Source: Tretioscincus oriximinensis (lineage: Eukaryota; Chordata; Lepidosauria; Squamata; Gymnophthalmidae). Taken from it: a stretch of 64,000 nt of DNA. Where the stretch lies: contig JAJVDF010000303.1 in NCBI GenBank assembly GCA_022410635.1, positions 576,496-640,495 of the forward strand, written 5' to 3'. Position numbers and translations under genes: made by a program. The notes below the pieces were generated by a model. The model was not told the DNA's origin, did not search any database, and worked only from the letters and a program-made list of their open reading frames with translations. This document shows positions 1 to 11,530 of the stretch, in pieces; the first letter of the stretch is position 1; every line of letters begins with the position of its first letter.

Positions 1-1499
1 TTTCCCATTTTTATACAAAAGTATTTGCAAACGATACAAATCACCTAGACTCCTAAAAGCAAGTAACTGGAGTTTCCTGTTTATGTCTCTTTCTAAAAAC
101 ATCAACATCAGAAGATCCCCACATGACAGCACTAACACAAAAAGCATTCAGTGTAATGCTAGAAAAAGTTGTTATTGTTAGATCAGCTAATTTACCATGC
201 AAGACTGTATTTTTGTACATTGAACACCCAGAAAAGAAGAATAAATGTGTTGCTGTAATAAAACAGAGTCATTAATGTACATGCACAAAATGGTCATGCT
301 TAGAAGAATCAGCTAGTACTGATTTGTGGCACACAGGTATGTGCATGCGCATACATTTGATACTTACTGCATCATTCCAAATGGTGTAGTACATGTGCCC
401 AGAGGTCTTGAGAAGAAAAAAATATGTTTTGAGGTGCAATAATGGCAAAAAAGCAGAACATCTACATGTGGGGACCATTATTCTTTTTAAGAAGGATAAT
501 TAGTATATACAAATCCAGAAGGGAAAACTAAAGGTTATATTTTGATCCTACAGACACTCCTGCTTCAAGATGTTTTGGTGGTGCTAAAGACCCAGGCATG
601 TTGGATTTTCTTATTTGGTCAATGTTAAAACTGTACAAACCTGCGGGGTATTGCAAAGAACAAAAGTCATATGCAAAGTGCCACAGCTCCAAGATGGTTA
701 GTCTGTTTTTATTGACACCAGAAGTGCTTTGTGGAAGGTTTTTCAGGAATTGATATATAAAAAAAAGTCTTGACTGTTCACAAAACAGATGTGGCTGGTT
801 GTCAGCATTAATTGCTCTTGTCCATGTGAGCTGCTGTTTTGTTTTATCGGGGATCACAATGTCAATAGTCCTTCCAAAGGAGTTTTATTACTCTAAATNA
901 TTTGCTTCCCAACAAGAAAGCTGATAAAGGCCTCTTATGCACTTATCTTGCTTATTCTGAATGAGTATTCCCAGATTTGTTCTGAAACATCTGTAGTAGG
1001 AAGTGCCTTCATTTAATACTTTAGACATGTACAAAATCTATCAATAAGAGCAGTACTGTAGATGGACAGTCTTTGTTCCACATGTCTCTTCTAGCCACAC
1101 TCATTCTCCACTCAGATCTGGTCAGTGGTCTAGACTTCTTGTTGACATTCAGTTGTTCAGTCATGTCCAACTCTTTATAGCTCCCCAGACCTCATATTTT
1201 AAACTACGGTGACCTTAGTACANATGTGATCTGAAATACCATTAATCCCATCAAATGATGTGAGCTACTGAGCCTCTTATTCTAGATTATCAGATAAATT
1301 CAGAAAGGCTGAAAATGAGATCCAAAGAAGTCATCTTATATCCAACAGGGGTTTGTGAAACAAAGACCTGAAGAGCTGGTACATATTTTTCAAAGGCCTG
1401 TTTATCCACCACTTTAAAAACTTTTGATGTGAGAATGGATTGCTTTGGACAACTCCACACTGTCACAGTACACAGGACCAGCATGTGTCTTAGGAATCT

Positions 1500-1720
1500 C
1501 TCACAGCAGCAAGTACAGGTGAAACATGTTATAACAAACACCAAGGGGTTGGGTGGATTTGTTCATTATAATGAAATTTTGTTACAATGAAACTCATTGT
1601 AACCAATATTACTTTTATGGGCATTCCACTGGGACTTTCAAATTTGTTTGTTATACTGCAAATTTTTTATATTGGGGTTTTTTATTACAAGCTTTCACCT
1701 GTATTTCCAGAACGTATCCA
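1500..1720. repeat. Dispersed repeat (family 'cattataatgaaa'), also found at 51.5 kb
   Basis: The block has attataatgaaattttgtta, acttttatgggcattccac and ctttcaaatttgtttgtta. A second copy has the same order of motifs at about 51490-51567 plus 53565-53690, split there by an L1. The short ttgttataatgaaa repetitions suggest a MITE, but I could not define its termini. Confidence 0.45.
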
Positions 1721-2383
1721 GTATACCCAACAATGCAGAAATGCTCTTTGTTTTCCTTGGCTTCTTATGGTCCTTAGGAGGACAGTTTGATTGGGAGGTG
1801 ATGACTGTAGCAGATTAATAGAATGAAAGTTTCTTCCTGATTACTTACCACTAAAGTCAAGTCATGAGTCACGATCACAACATCTGGCTGCAGAAAACCA
1901 TATACGTGATTCACTGTGATTATGGGCTACATAAAATAAGTAGATGCAAATAAAGAGTCTTTGTAACAAATGTATTTTGCAGTTCCCTAAAGTGTGTAGC
2001 CGAGTCATTCCTTGATTTAATGGGACTAGGAGGTAGTGACATACTCAATCATCAGAGTTGCTTTTGGAGCCCAGAATACAAAATGGGCCATTTACCTAGT
2101 GCTCTGCATTATATTCTTGAAAAAAGACTTAAAAAAAAGAAGAAAATATCATATCCCCACTGTTGGCAGGCATTCTTGAATTCAAGATTTTGATGGTCCT
2201 AGTAATAACTTCGTTCATTATTAAAGAGCCTTTTTTGTTGTTCATGAACATGGGATATTTATTAAAATATTGATGGTTATACCCTTCCCTATACTAATGA
2301 TCTCAAGGCTGTAAAAGCAGATTAAAATGAAAGATAAATAGCATTTAGGGTTTTTTTTGTTCATAGGAGGGGAAGTGCTAATT

Positions 2384-2821
2384 CAAGGGTGGGGAACCTT
2401 TTTTCTGTGAAGGGCAATTTTAATATTTATAACATCACTTGGAAGCCATACCCCTTGCCCCATTCTAGGCTTCGCACCCCTACTTCAACCCCCCACCTCC
2501 AACTCCACCCAAACCCCCTTGTCCAATCCCATGCAGGGAAAGCCCCTTCCTGCAAAAAGGGCAGTTGCCTGTGCCATCTCCACTAGTCTTCCTGTGCAGA
2601 AGGGTTCTTGTCTGCACTTTCCTCCTTCACTGAACACCTTGTGTGCGCCACCATTGACTCCTTCTTTTCCCATGCTTTCTGCTTGCAGTTAGGCTCTGAC
2701 CTTTGGAGCCTCTCAGATCTCCAGTTTTTGAAAAGGGCTAAAGGGACAGGAAGATCCATGGGGCGGAGCGAAGGGCTATGCAGGCCATTACTGGCCTGCA
2801 GGAAAGGCTTTCCCCACCCTA
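2384..2821. mobile_element. Non-autonomous hAT-type DNA transposon
   Basis: The left end reads CAAGGGTGGGGAACC, and the right end read in reverse is TAGGGTGGGGAAAG, giving short terminal inverted repeats. The flanks are TGCTAATT (2376-2383) and TGCTAATC (2822-2829), an 8-bp target duplication with one mismatch, which is the hAT signature. The interior is C-rich and non-coding, and the ORFs inside are chance. Confidence 0.6.
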
Positions 2822-3619
2822 TGCTAATCAGGGGCTTAAATAAAGAGGTGTATCTGTATGTGTAATGAATATGTCTGATTTACCTCGGAAGGAAAGTTGT
2901 TTCACAACCTGGAGAATATCATGATCACGTCCTACTTAGATGTATCATACTTTTAATTTGTATAGATGATGGCACAGCCAAGAAGGCCTCTTAGTCAGAC
3001 CTTGCATGGCAGGATAGAGGTTTTTTCCCTTTAATGGCTTTAGAATAGAGGAGTTTTCCCTAGGTGCAGCTTATAATGCCTGCAGCATCTGGGGAGAAAA
3101 TAACTTTCCCCCACCTATTAAAGGTGTAAATTTGTATCCCAAATTTCATAATGGTAATCCTACCCTAGCTGCTTCAATTTGCTGCTCCTGCTGCTCCTGT
3201 TAGGAGTGGAGCTTGGTGATAGCGATGTGTTCATGTGTTGGTAAATATTAATTAAAACCATTTCCTTTTATTTTTTACAAATACTCTTCAATTTCGTTTC
3301 TTTTTTGCAACACTCATGGCTTATAAGGTAGATAATAACGTGTCGGTTTCAAATGTCACAGACTTGTACATTCATAATCTGTCTTCTGATTAAAGAGCTA
3401 AGCAGTATGATCTTGCCACATTCTTGCTAGTTTATCCTTGCAGCTTTTATACCCCAAAATAGATAAATATAAAATATAAATAGAGGGGTCTCAAAGTATA
3501 CAATAAAATCAGTGTAAAAAAAGCAGAAGGAGCAACAACAAATAACTATCTATGAAAGTCAAAGGACAAGGTCTAAATATATATTGTGGGAGGGCTCCAC
3601 TCACCTCAGAGGAGAGGTC

Positions 3620-4165
3620 ATGCTACTGCCTAGAAGCTATCACAATCCTTGCCCAGTACTGTTCAACAGTTTTGTATTTGATCTGGATGAGGACNTTGAA
3701 GGAAAACTGATCTGATTGAGGTGTATAAAATCATGAACTGGTTAGATAAGGTGAATAGAGAAAACAATGTTTTCTCTGTCACACAGCACTAGGATCAGGG
3801 GGCATTCCTTGAAACTGATGGGCAGAAGAGTGAGAACAGACAAGGGAAAGTAGTATTTCACCCAAAGGGTCATTGGCCTGTGGAATTTATGTCCAGAAAA
3901 GGTAGTGATAGCTTTAAGACTACATTAGATACGTTTATGGACACCAAGGGTATAAATAGCTACTAGGATGGATCTCTTGAAACTGCCTCTGGGATGGAGC
4001 AACAGGCAGTACTCGTGAAATGCTATTTGTTTCAGGGAGTCGAGAACAGATGCATGTCTTGCTTTCTTCTGTTCAGACTGGCCAGGGGCAATTGGTGGGC
4101 CTCTGTGTGAGACAGAAGGCTGCACTAGATGGGCTCTGGCCCCATTCGGCAGGGCTCATATTATG
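3620..4165 (+). mobile_element. CR1 LINE 3' end
   Basis: This is a decayed end of a CR1 open reading frame plus its 3'UTR on the + strand. The marker pieces are tttgatctggatgaggac, catgaactggttagataagg, gcattccttgaaactgatgg and ctaggatggatctcttgaaac, followed by the typical gactagatgggctctggcc-like tail. It matches many other copies in this window. It is truncated and non-functional. Confidence 0.75.
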
Positions 4166-4463
4166 TTGTTATGGTCAAATTTGCCTATGACACAAAACTT
4201 GGAGGGATTGCTAACACCAGTGAAAAGAGAGAGCATCCAAAAAGATCTAAGGCAAACAATTCTTGCATGAATTAAGAGAAACGTAAACTCTAAATCCTGC
4301 ACAGTGATTTTTCCTCTTTTTCTTATGAACTTAATGTTGCATGCTGAAATGGGGGGTGTCTGAGTGGGCATGTGACTGTTGAATATTTGTGTGGTGGCTC
4401 AATTGTTATGATTATATGTGCTTGTCACTTTGATGAAAATGGATAATAACATTATTATTAATA

Positions 4464-4606
4464 GGCTGACTTTTTTTGGGGTAGAAACCCAGTTTTGGAG
4501 TGCCTCACAGTTTTTGCTGAGGAATTTTTTTTTCAAATTTTTTTTTAAATTTTTTTCCTTTAGGAAAAATTGGGAGGCACCACAAAACCGGGTCATCTGG
4601 TCAGCC
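4464..4606. mobile_element. Short foldback MITE, mariner-like
   Basis: The ends GGCTGAC and GTCAGCC are inverted repeats, with longer imperfect pairing of cccagttttggagtgcctc against gaggcaccacaaaaccggg. The flanking dinucleotides are TA on both sides (4462-4463, 4607-4608), as for Tc1/mariner. The surroundings are AT-rich, so the TA duplication is weak evidence. Confidence 0.45.
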
Positions 4607-4689
4607 TATTTATTATAATATAATTATTATTGATGCATAATAATAACATTATTATTATAAATATTTTTAGTACTATTAGTGGTGGTGGT

Positions 4690-4925
4690 AGTTTGTTTCT
4701 TGATCAGGCCTCATTAGAGTACTGTTTCCAGTTCTGAGCATCCCCGTTTAAAAGGGATATCAATAAAGGAAAGCTCAAAGGAAAGTTACCACGATGGTGA
4801 ATGATCTGGAAACCACATCTCCTGAGAAACAGTGAAAGGATCTGGGAATGTTTAGCTTGCAGAAGAAAAGACTGAAAACAGACACAATAGCTGTCTATAA
4901 ATTTCTGAAGGACTGTCACAAAGCC
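4690..4925 (+). mobile_element. CR1 reverse-transcriptase C-terminal fragment
   Basis: The + strand encodes scraps typical of the CR1 C-terminus, such as MFSLQKKRLKTDTIAVYKFL, after an 'outcome' stretch equivalent to LEYCFQF. Several frameshifts and stops are present. Confidence 0.65.
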
Positions 4926-6380
4926 CTATTCTCACTTGCACAAGAAAGCACTAGAAATAATGGGATAAAACAGCATAGTTGCTATATTTGCTATAGAATT
5001 GCACTGGTTTCCAGTTTACTACTGAGCCCAATTTGAAGTGTTAACCTGTGTTTGTTCAGATTTGCCATAGGTTCTGTACCCCCTTCATTTTCAGCCCCGT
5101 AGTTTATTACCTGTTGATGTAAATAATTGCAAAATGCTTTTCGTGTTCCATAGGAATGTCAAGACACATGAGAGCGATCATGTCAATGGCTCTACTCATC
5201 CCATAGTTCCATAGAAGGGGTTGCTCTTGATGAAGGGACTAGATCCCCCAGCAGAACCATTCCCACTGTCCACTAGAATGTTCCCCAGATTGTTCAGAAA
5301 TTATTCAGTTTCCAGAGGACATACTGGTTTCTCACCTGTGTGGAAGAGGAGATGTTACTGAGAGTTTATGTACTGCTAGTAAATGGTGTGTCCATAATAA
5401 TGGCTTTTCACAAGCCCTCAGAGCACTGCAGCTCACATTTCTCTAAGGCTGTCCTATTCTCCCCGGATATGTTTCACGTTGAACTATTCTTGAAACTGGC
5501 AGCCGGCATATTCGTTTTTCATAGGAAGGCACAAATACATTGAATACCAATTGAACTTCTTAGGTTTTCTTTAACTGAACTTCCCTATGGAATTAGTAAA
5601 TATTCTGTACCTGCTTTCTTAAAGTTTTTTTAAATTATTATTATTGCTGTGGCTTGTATTTATTTTAGCAATCAGTATATCTTTATAGATGCATGTCTTG
5701 TGAGCTGAGAAACTTGCAGTGTATGTTCTTGTTTTTCTTTAATGTTTTTTCATTAAAATTTTATAAGCTTTTACTGCATGAAAAATTGATTATAAGCCTG
5801 ACTAAATACACAGATACTTTTTGTTGATATGAATTTATCCATGGGTTCTTTTTTTGCTATCTTTTTGTGCTGATCCAAGCACTTCTGTACAGCGATTGTG
5901 AATTGCATAGAACAGAAGCTCCAGCAGTCCCTGCATGCAAATTGAGACCTCCCCTAAGACAACTCTATCAAATCGCAGCTTGCCTTGATAGAGTTTTAAA
6001 ACTCAGGTTTTAAAACCTACAAATCTTTGCCTAAATCATGACTTAGAGCTATTTTTCTTTTAATGCACTCAGCATTTGAATTTCAATTGTATTTGGCTTT
6101 TTTCCCCTCCGCAAGCATCACTTACTGACTTGACATTTTCCTCTAGCTATCCACCAAGACCTCTTCCTAATTAGTTATTGCCAGTCTGAAGCCTTCACTG
6201 TGTAGATAACGTTTTGCTCTAATATGTATAATTTTATGTTTTCTCAGAATGCGTTGCAGTTATCATTTTGATTCCAATTTATCCAATTTGAAGGATTTTT
6301 TTAAAAAAACTTTTACAATCTTTTTTATATTTAGGTTTCTATAATTTATTTTAAGAACAATTTTTCGTCTCAAATACTTA
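4926..6380. other. No gene or confident repeat
   Basis: This is AT-rich sequence. The ORFs are short and have no recognisable family. I see only small AT palindromes (for example near 5975-6020). Confidence 0.5.
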
Positions 6381-6389
6381 TATCATGAT

Positions 6390-6640
6390 TCTTGATTAAT
6401 TTATATATTTAATTATTTAATTTATACTTATATTCAAAGGTCTCAGGGTCACNAACAATAAAAAGAAAAATACAAAATTGGCATATTAAAACAGTGTCTG
6501 AAGGTGGGAAGGAAAAAGCCAAAGGTTAAAGAGGTGCAGATTCAAGGATCTTCTAAAAGAAGACCGTGATGGTGATTTGATGCACCTTGAGGGGGAGACG
6601 GTTCCATAGTCTGGGGCTTCGTTAGCTCAGAAGACATAAA
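6390..6640 (-). mobile_element. L2-like LINE 3' end
   Basis: On the + strand it begins with a degraded TTTA-type tail and aaaggtctcagggtcac, then aggttaaagaggtgcagat and ccttgagggggagacggttc. These match, in order, the longer minus-strand L2-like element at the end of the window. Only the 3' end is kept. Confidence 0.65.
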
Positions 6641-6769
6641 AAACTATCTTTAATCTTAACTACAATTCTACAACAAATCATGAATCTCTTGACATGATCT
6701 TTTTGTTCTTGAATCTTATTGTGAAGAATTTGTTTCATTTGCAGAAATCTAATGCTATGAAATGTTAGT

Positions 6770-6965
6770 CTCATATCACCTTAGAGACTAGCAGGAAAAG
6801 GATAAGTAGCATGAACTTTTGTAGGNAAATCTCCTTTTTCAGAGGCATTTGGTTTATCTATGAAATCCATGCTGCCTATTTTTTCCTGTTAGTCACCAAA
6901 ACGCTACGAGACTTGTTTGCTAGATATTTTGGACCCAGATTAACCCAGCTGTTTCTTTGAAATAT
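6770..6965. mobile_element. Penelope-like repeat, inverted dimer
   Basis: A minus-oriented unit (ccttagagactagcaggaaa … gtagcatgaacttttgtagg) is followed head to head by a plus-oriented unit (tctatgaaatccatgctgcc … ctgttagtcaccaaaac … tagatattttggaccc). The order of motifs is shared with copies at 7.4, 28.1, 39.7, 45.2, 48.6, 49.2 and 59.8 kb. The Penelope-like assignment is by resemblance to the palindromic reptile repeat with a hammerhead-like core. Confidence 0.5.
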
Positions 6966-7424
6966 GTTCTGTTATACAGAGAAATAAATGGGGTGGAAAT
7001 GATGGGAACAGATTACGTGTAATTTATACTACATTTTAAACCATTAGTGCGTCAATTTCTCTATGAAAATATATTTTATATTNATGCCTTAAGAAGTTCT
7101 GAGTCTTCCTGTAGACTTCTGACTAAAAGTTTGAAAAAGTACTGAAGTATTATATTTTTATACTGCTTCCTCTCTTCAGATCAGAAACTATTTACATCCA
7201 AAAGAAAAAAATGTTTTTAAATATGACTGTATGTAATAAGAAATGAATAAAATGTATAACTAGATGCTAATATTATTGTATCTATATCTTGTAAATGTTT
7301 TTCAGATATTTCCAGAATTTCCTTTTCAGCAGGTAAGATCTTCTTCAATAACAAAATGATGGTTTTTGTAATATATACATATATATTTAGAGAAAGACAT
7401 GTATATTACTTGCAAGAGGGTATC

Positions 7425-7605
7425 ATAGCATCTTAAAGACTAACAGCAAAAAAAAGTAGGTAGCATGAGCTGCCTCCATAGTATGTGAAGATATAGCCTT
7501 GTTGAAAGCTCCTGCTGCCTACCCTTTTCTTGTTAGCCTCAAGGGTGTTACANAAACTGCTTCTAGATAATCTGTATCCAGACAGCTACTTCTTTGCTTA
7601 TTACT
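7425..7605. mobile_element. Penelope-like repeat, inverted dimer
   Basis: The left half reads catcttaaagactaacagc and gtaggtagcatgagctgcc (minus unit). The right half reads ttgaaagctcctgctgccta and ttgttagcctcaagggtg (plus unit). The right unit keeps GAAAGC before the small hairpin of the hammerhead-like core. Confidence 0.5.
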
Positions 7606-7799
7606 TGGTGGACATTTGTGAATGTTGCATAGATGTACCTTGGGTTGTATCTGANCATTGAACAGGATTGGTCTGGTAATTAGTCTTTAAATGGAAGATG
7701 GTTTAAAATCTCCAAATTCTATCGGTTATACAGGGCTGCAAAAATAAGTCTAGAAGGTGGCAGTGGTAAAACTATTTCAGCCAAAAGTCAAAGCTTCTT

Positions 7800-8170
7800 A
7801 TCAAGATTCTATCAAGAGGCACATGTAAATAGTAGTTACAAGTATAATGGGAACACTCCGTGCAGTTATGGATGTGAATATGATTATAAATAAAAAGGAA
7901 ATAATGGAAGAACAGACAGCATGCACCCAAATAGTAGTAGTAAGGGGTTGGAAAGATAGCACAAAATGGACAGTAAGAATATGGTATGGTTATATAATAG
8001 ATCTGATGGTAATGGAGATATCAAGTTGCAGATTTGACAATGTAGAAAATACTGGAATATGTAAACAAAAATGGACAACTGTGAAAGAGCATCTAGATAA
8101 TAGATTGAGGTGCTACATTTAAGAATAATTTTCTCACTTTAGAGAAATGGCTTTCAAAATATAAGGTGTG
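7800..8170 (+). mobile_element. L1 LINE ORF2 C-terminal fragment (first copy)
   Basis: The translation includes RGWKDSTKWTVRIWYGYIID, which aligns with the second copy at 8323-8604 (RGWKDNSKWTLNQWYVYLSE) and with 53.2 kb. This 'GWK-x-W' pattern is the extreme C-terminus of reptile L1 ORF2. It is truncated at the 5' side. Confidence 0.6.
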
Positions 8171-8212
8171 AAGGATCCCGGGCATAGTGATAGGGTAAGG
8201 AGGGATGTTTTA

Positions 8213-8285
8213 AGAACATAAAAACATAAGAAGAGCCATACTGGATTGGGCCAGAGCCCATCTAGTCCAGCATTCTGTGTCAACA
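8213..8285 (-). mobile_element. CR1 LINE 3' terminus (split copy, part 1)
   Basis: It begins ttaagaacataaaaacataa, then gaagagccatactggattgg and ccatctagtccagcattctg, the standard CR1 3' end seen in reverse. The rest of the same CR1 resumes at 8848. Confidence 0.7.
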
Positions 8286-8847
8286 ATGGTGGGATTCTAT
8301 ATTTACGGAACTGAGGGANATTTTGCGTGTAAATATGAATAAAAATGCGATATTGTTAATGATGTATAGAACTGAAAATCTCTACCTGCAACCAAGCAAC
8401 AAATTTATTGTAGAGAGATCAATTTGGGCTGGGCAACTAACCCTTGCAAGAGGATGGAAAGATAACAGTAAATGGACACTGAACCAGTGGTATGTGTACC
8501 TATCTGAATTTTTACTATTTGATGTAATAAGGGAAAAAAGACTACTGACTATGGGTGTTATATCAGGTTATATCAGGTTCGTTTTGGGAAAGAAACTGGC
8601 ATAAGTTAATAGCCTTTGGTGTTAACTCCAACAGAAGTGCTATCTTATCTCATACCATCGCTATGGTGTACGATCAAAGGTTGTTACTGTAATGGGTCAT
8701 TGAAGATATCTTTGTATGGTCTCCAGGGGAGTGGGGGGAAGGGATTTGTTTATGTGATATGTTTGTTTCGGTTTTGTTCCTGTTTTGTTCTTCTGTATGT
8801 TTTATCTTGTTTGAAATAAAACAAAATTTATTAAAAAATTAAAAAAG
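8286..8847 (+). mobile_element. L1 LINE 3' fragment inserted into a CR1
   Basis: This copy contains the L1 ORF2 C-terminus (RGWKDNSKWTLNQWYVYLSE), a 3'UTR with ttttgttc repeats and an A-rich end (aaataaaacaaaatttatta, then aaaaaattaaaaaa). CR1 sequence flanks it on both sides (8213-8285 and 8848 on). Compared with intact CR1 copies, about 35 bases of CR1 target are missing at the junction. Confidence 0.65.
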
Positions 8848-9547
8848 AGGAAAGCAAAATATGCACCTGTTCATGACTCCCTGCAAATGGCATTTCAGGA
8901 GCACTACCTGTTACTCCATCCTGGAGGCAGCATCGAGACATCCATCCTGTACCCATTTATACCCTTGGTGTCCATAAACCTGTCTAGTCCTGTCTTGAAG
9001 CTGTCCAAGCTGTTAGCTACCACCACCTCTTCAGGAAGTAAATTCCACAGGTTGATGACCCTCTGGGTGAAAAAAATACTTTCCTTTGTCTGTTCTCACT
9101 TTTCTGCCCATCAGTTTCAAGGAGTGCCCTCTGGTCCTAGCGTTGTGTGATAGAGAAAACATTTTTCTGTATTCACCCTATGCATCCCATGCAGGATTTT
9201 GTACACTTCAATCAGATCACCTCTCAAATGTCGCTTTTCGAGGCTGAAGAGGCCCAGACGTTGCAACCTGACTTCATAAGGGAGGTGCTGCAGACCCTTG
9301 ATCATTCTTGTTGCCCTTTTCTGCACTTCTTCTAGTTCCATAATATTCCTCTTGAGATGTGGTGACCAGAACTGAATACAGTATTCCAAATGTGGCTTCA
9401 CCACAGATTTATAAAGAGACAAAACAACATTTGCTGACTTGTTTTTGATTCATTTCCTAATTATCCCCAACATAGTATTTGCCTTTTTGCTGTTGCTGCA
9501 CAATGGGTTGACATCTTCATTGAACTGTCTTGACTTGAATTGACTTT
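8848..9547 (-). mobile_element. CR1 LINE (split copy, part 2): RT C-terminus and 3'UTR
   Basis: The minus strand encodes SVVKPHLEYCIQFWSPHLKR, EEVQKRATRMIKGLQHLPYE and RHLRGDLIEVYKILHGM, the well-known CR1 C-terminal region of ORF2. Below it lies the 3'UTR (caaggagtgccctctggtcc). The upper edge meets the target site of a solo LTR at 9548. It is part of the copy running 8213-11530. Confidence 0.9.
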
Positions 9548-9552
9548 GCACT

Positions 9553-10237
9553 TGAGCCATCCACCCCAACCCAAGCCACTGCTCTCTACCTAAGCGTCTG
9601 TTGGAGTATGGACGCTACCCAATTGCAGGTTGCCCAGCTATCCTTGCGCTGCTGCAACCAACCCCAGCTGTGGAGGGCCCAACACAGGGAAGGCCCTCTA
9701 TTCCCCATACACAGGGGTGGTGAAGACTTATATGGCTAGCCTGCACATACACTTAATAAATTAGAGAGGTGTAAAACGATATATTTCAAAACAATAGGTT
9801 TATTGTTGAACACAAGAAGTTAAAGGTATTGAAAATAAAGGTTCACCCACCACCCCCAGAGCAGCAGTCCCTAAGCCCGTGAGCCTCCGATCACACAGGA
9901 CCTTACAGCAAGATTGCTCACTCTAGGCCTATTANGTCTCTCAATCCTGCTCCACACAAGCCAGGATATCTTAAGACGGTNCCTTCAAACTCAAAGTTTC
10001 CACACACTCCAAGTCTCACAGAAGAAGGGCCTCAATCAGTGGGCAGGCCTAGCTTTATAGGCCCAGTCTTCCTGATTGGGCACTCATAACAGGGTTCCCC
10101 CTCCCATCTGAACAGAGAGAAAGNCACGCCCCTTCTCCTGGGCTCTGCCTCCCTCCTCTGCTCTGGGTAAAACATCAGAAACATTATACAAACCTCAGGC
10201 CTGTAAATAAAAGGCCTCAAACCTGGCAGACGCCACA
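9553..10237 (-). mobile_element. Solo LTR of a retroelement, inserted in CR1
   Basis: The 685-bp block begins TGAGCCATCC and ends GACGCCACA on the + strand, so it has TG…CA ends. It is flanked by the 5-bp duplication GCACT (9548-9552 and 10238-10242). On the minus strand a TATA-like CTATAAAGC lies near 10060-10052, and an AATAAA lies at 9804-9799, in promoter-then-polyadenylation order. That gives minus orientation with a U3 of about 180 bp. CR1 sequence lies on both sides. There is no coding sequence, and I cannot tell a Gypsy LTR from an endogenous-retrovirus LTR. Confidence 0.7.
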
Positions 10238-10242
10238 GCACT

Positions 10243-11530
10243 TGCTTAAATTGAAGTGCATTTGGCATTTTGATGACCACTCACCCAATTTCAATAGATC
10301 ACTCTAAAGTGCCTTACAATCATTTTCAGTTTTCACTACCATCAACATTTTAGTGTCACCAGCAAACTTGTCTACTTCAGTATTTANCTCGGCATCCAGA
10401 TCGTTTATGAATATATTGAAAAGCAAAGGTCCAAGAACGGACCCATGGGGTATTCCACTTCTTACCTCTTTCNACTCAGAGAACTGTCCATTTATTACTA
10501 CTCTCTGTTTTCTATCTTTTAGCCAGTTTCCAATCCAGGGCAAAGTCTGTCCTCTTATACCATGAGTGTGGAGCTTTTTTAGGAGCCTTTGATGAGGGAA
10601 TTTATCAAAAGCCTTCNGAAAATCTAGACAGACGACATCAACAGGATCCCCTTTATTTACACGTTTGTTAACAACCTCAAAGAATTCTAGCAAGTTAGTA
10701 AGGCATGACTTACCTTTGCAGAAGCCATGCTGAGTTTCATTCAGCAATGCATGCTTCTCCATGTGTTTAGTAATTTTGTTCTTAATTATGGTTTCCAACA
10801 CTTTACCAGGAACTGATGTTAAACTGACGGGTCTATAATTTCCGGGGGCACCTCAGGATCCTTTTTTGAAGATTTGTGTTACATTAGCTACTCTCCAATC
10901 TACTGTTACTGTGCCTGATCTTAAGGAAAGATTAAATATTTTGGTCAGAAGTTCAGCAATTTCACATTTGAGTTCCTTAAGAATTCTTAGATGAATGCCA
11001 TCTGGACCTGGGGATTTATTAATGTTCAGCTTATTAAGGCTAGCAGGAACCCTCCTCCCTTGTTATCTCTATCCAGCTTAATTCCTCTTTTGTTCTTCCT
11101 GAGAAGACTAAATCTGTTGCGGGTAAATACCTTCTGTCTTCTTCAGTGAAAACTGAAGCAAAAAATCATGTAACCTCTCTGCAGTCTCCACGTTCTCATT
11201 GGTTATGCCCTTTTGTCCATTGCTGTCTAGTGGTCCGACTGATGTATTTGAAAAAGTCCTTATTATTTCTTTTAATATTCTTGGCAATTTGCTCTTCAAA
11301 GTTTTTCTTCACATCCCTGACTACCACCTTGCATTTGGTTTGCCACAGTTTGTGCTCCCTTCTGTTTTCTTCACCAGGATAAGCCTTCCACTTTTTAAAT
11401 GAGTTTCTCTTCATTCTAATGACTTCCCTTACTGCAGTGGTAAGCCATATGGGTATCTTTTTGGACTTGCCGGAACCCTTTCTTCTCTTGGGAATGCATT
11501 TTATTTGAGCTTCCAATATTTTTAGTAAAT
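10243..11530 (-). mobile_element. CR1 LINE (split copy, part 3): reverse-transcriptase domain
   Basis: The minus strand encodes ETQHGFCKGKSCLTNLLEFF, VDVVCLDFXKAFDKFPHQRL, SGIPHGSVLGPLLFNIFIND and, upstream at 11516-11196, KSKKIPIWLTTAVREVIRMK and KNNKD-type sequence. These are CR1 ORF2 reverse-transcriptase motifs in the right order. The catalytic FADD box reads FAGD, so an active-site Asp is lost, and several frame breaks occur. The element is 5'-truncated near 11530, and its total CR1 content is about 2.06 kb. Confidence 0.92.
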
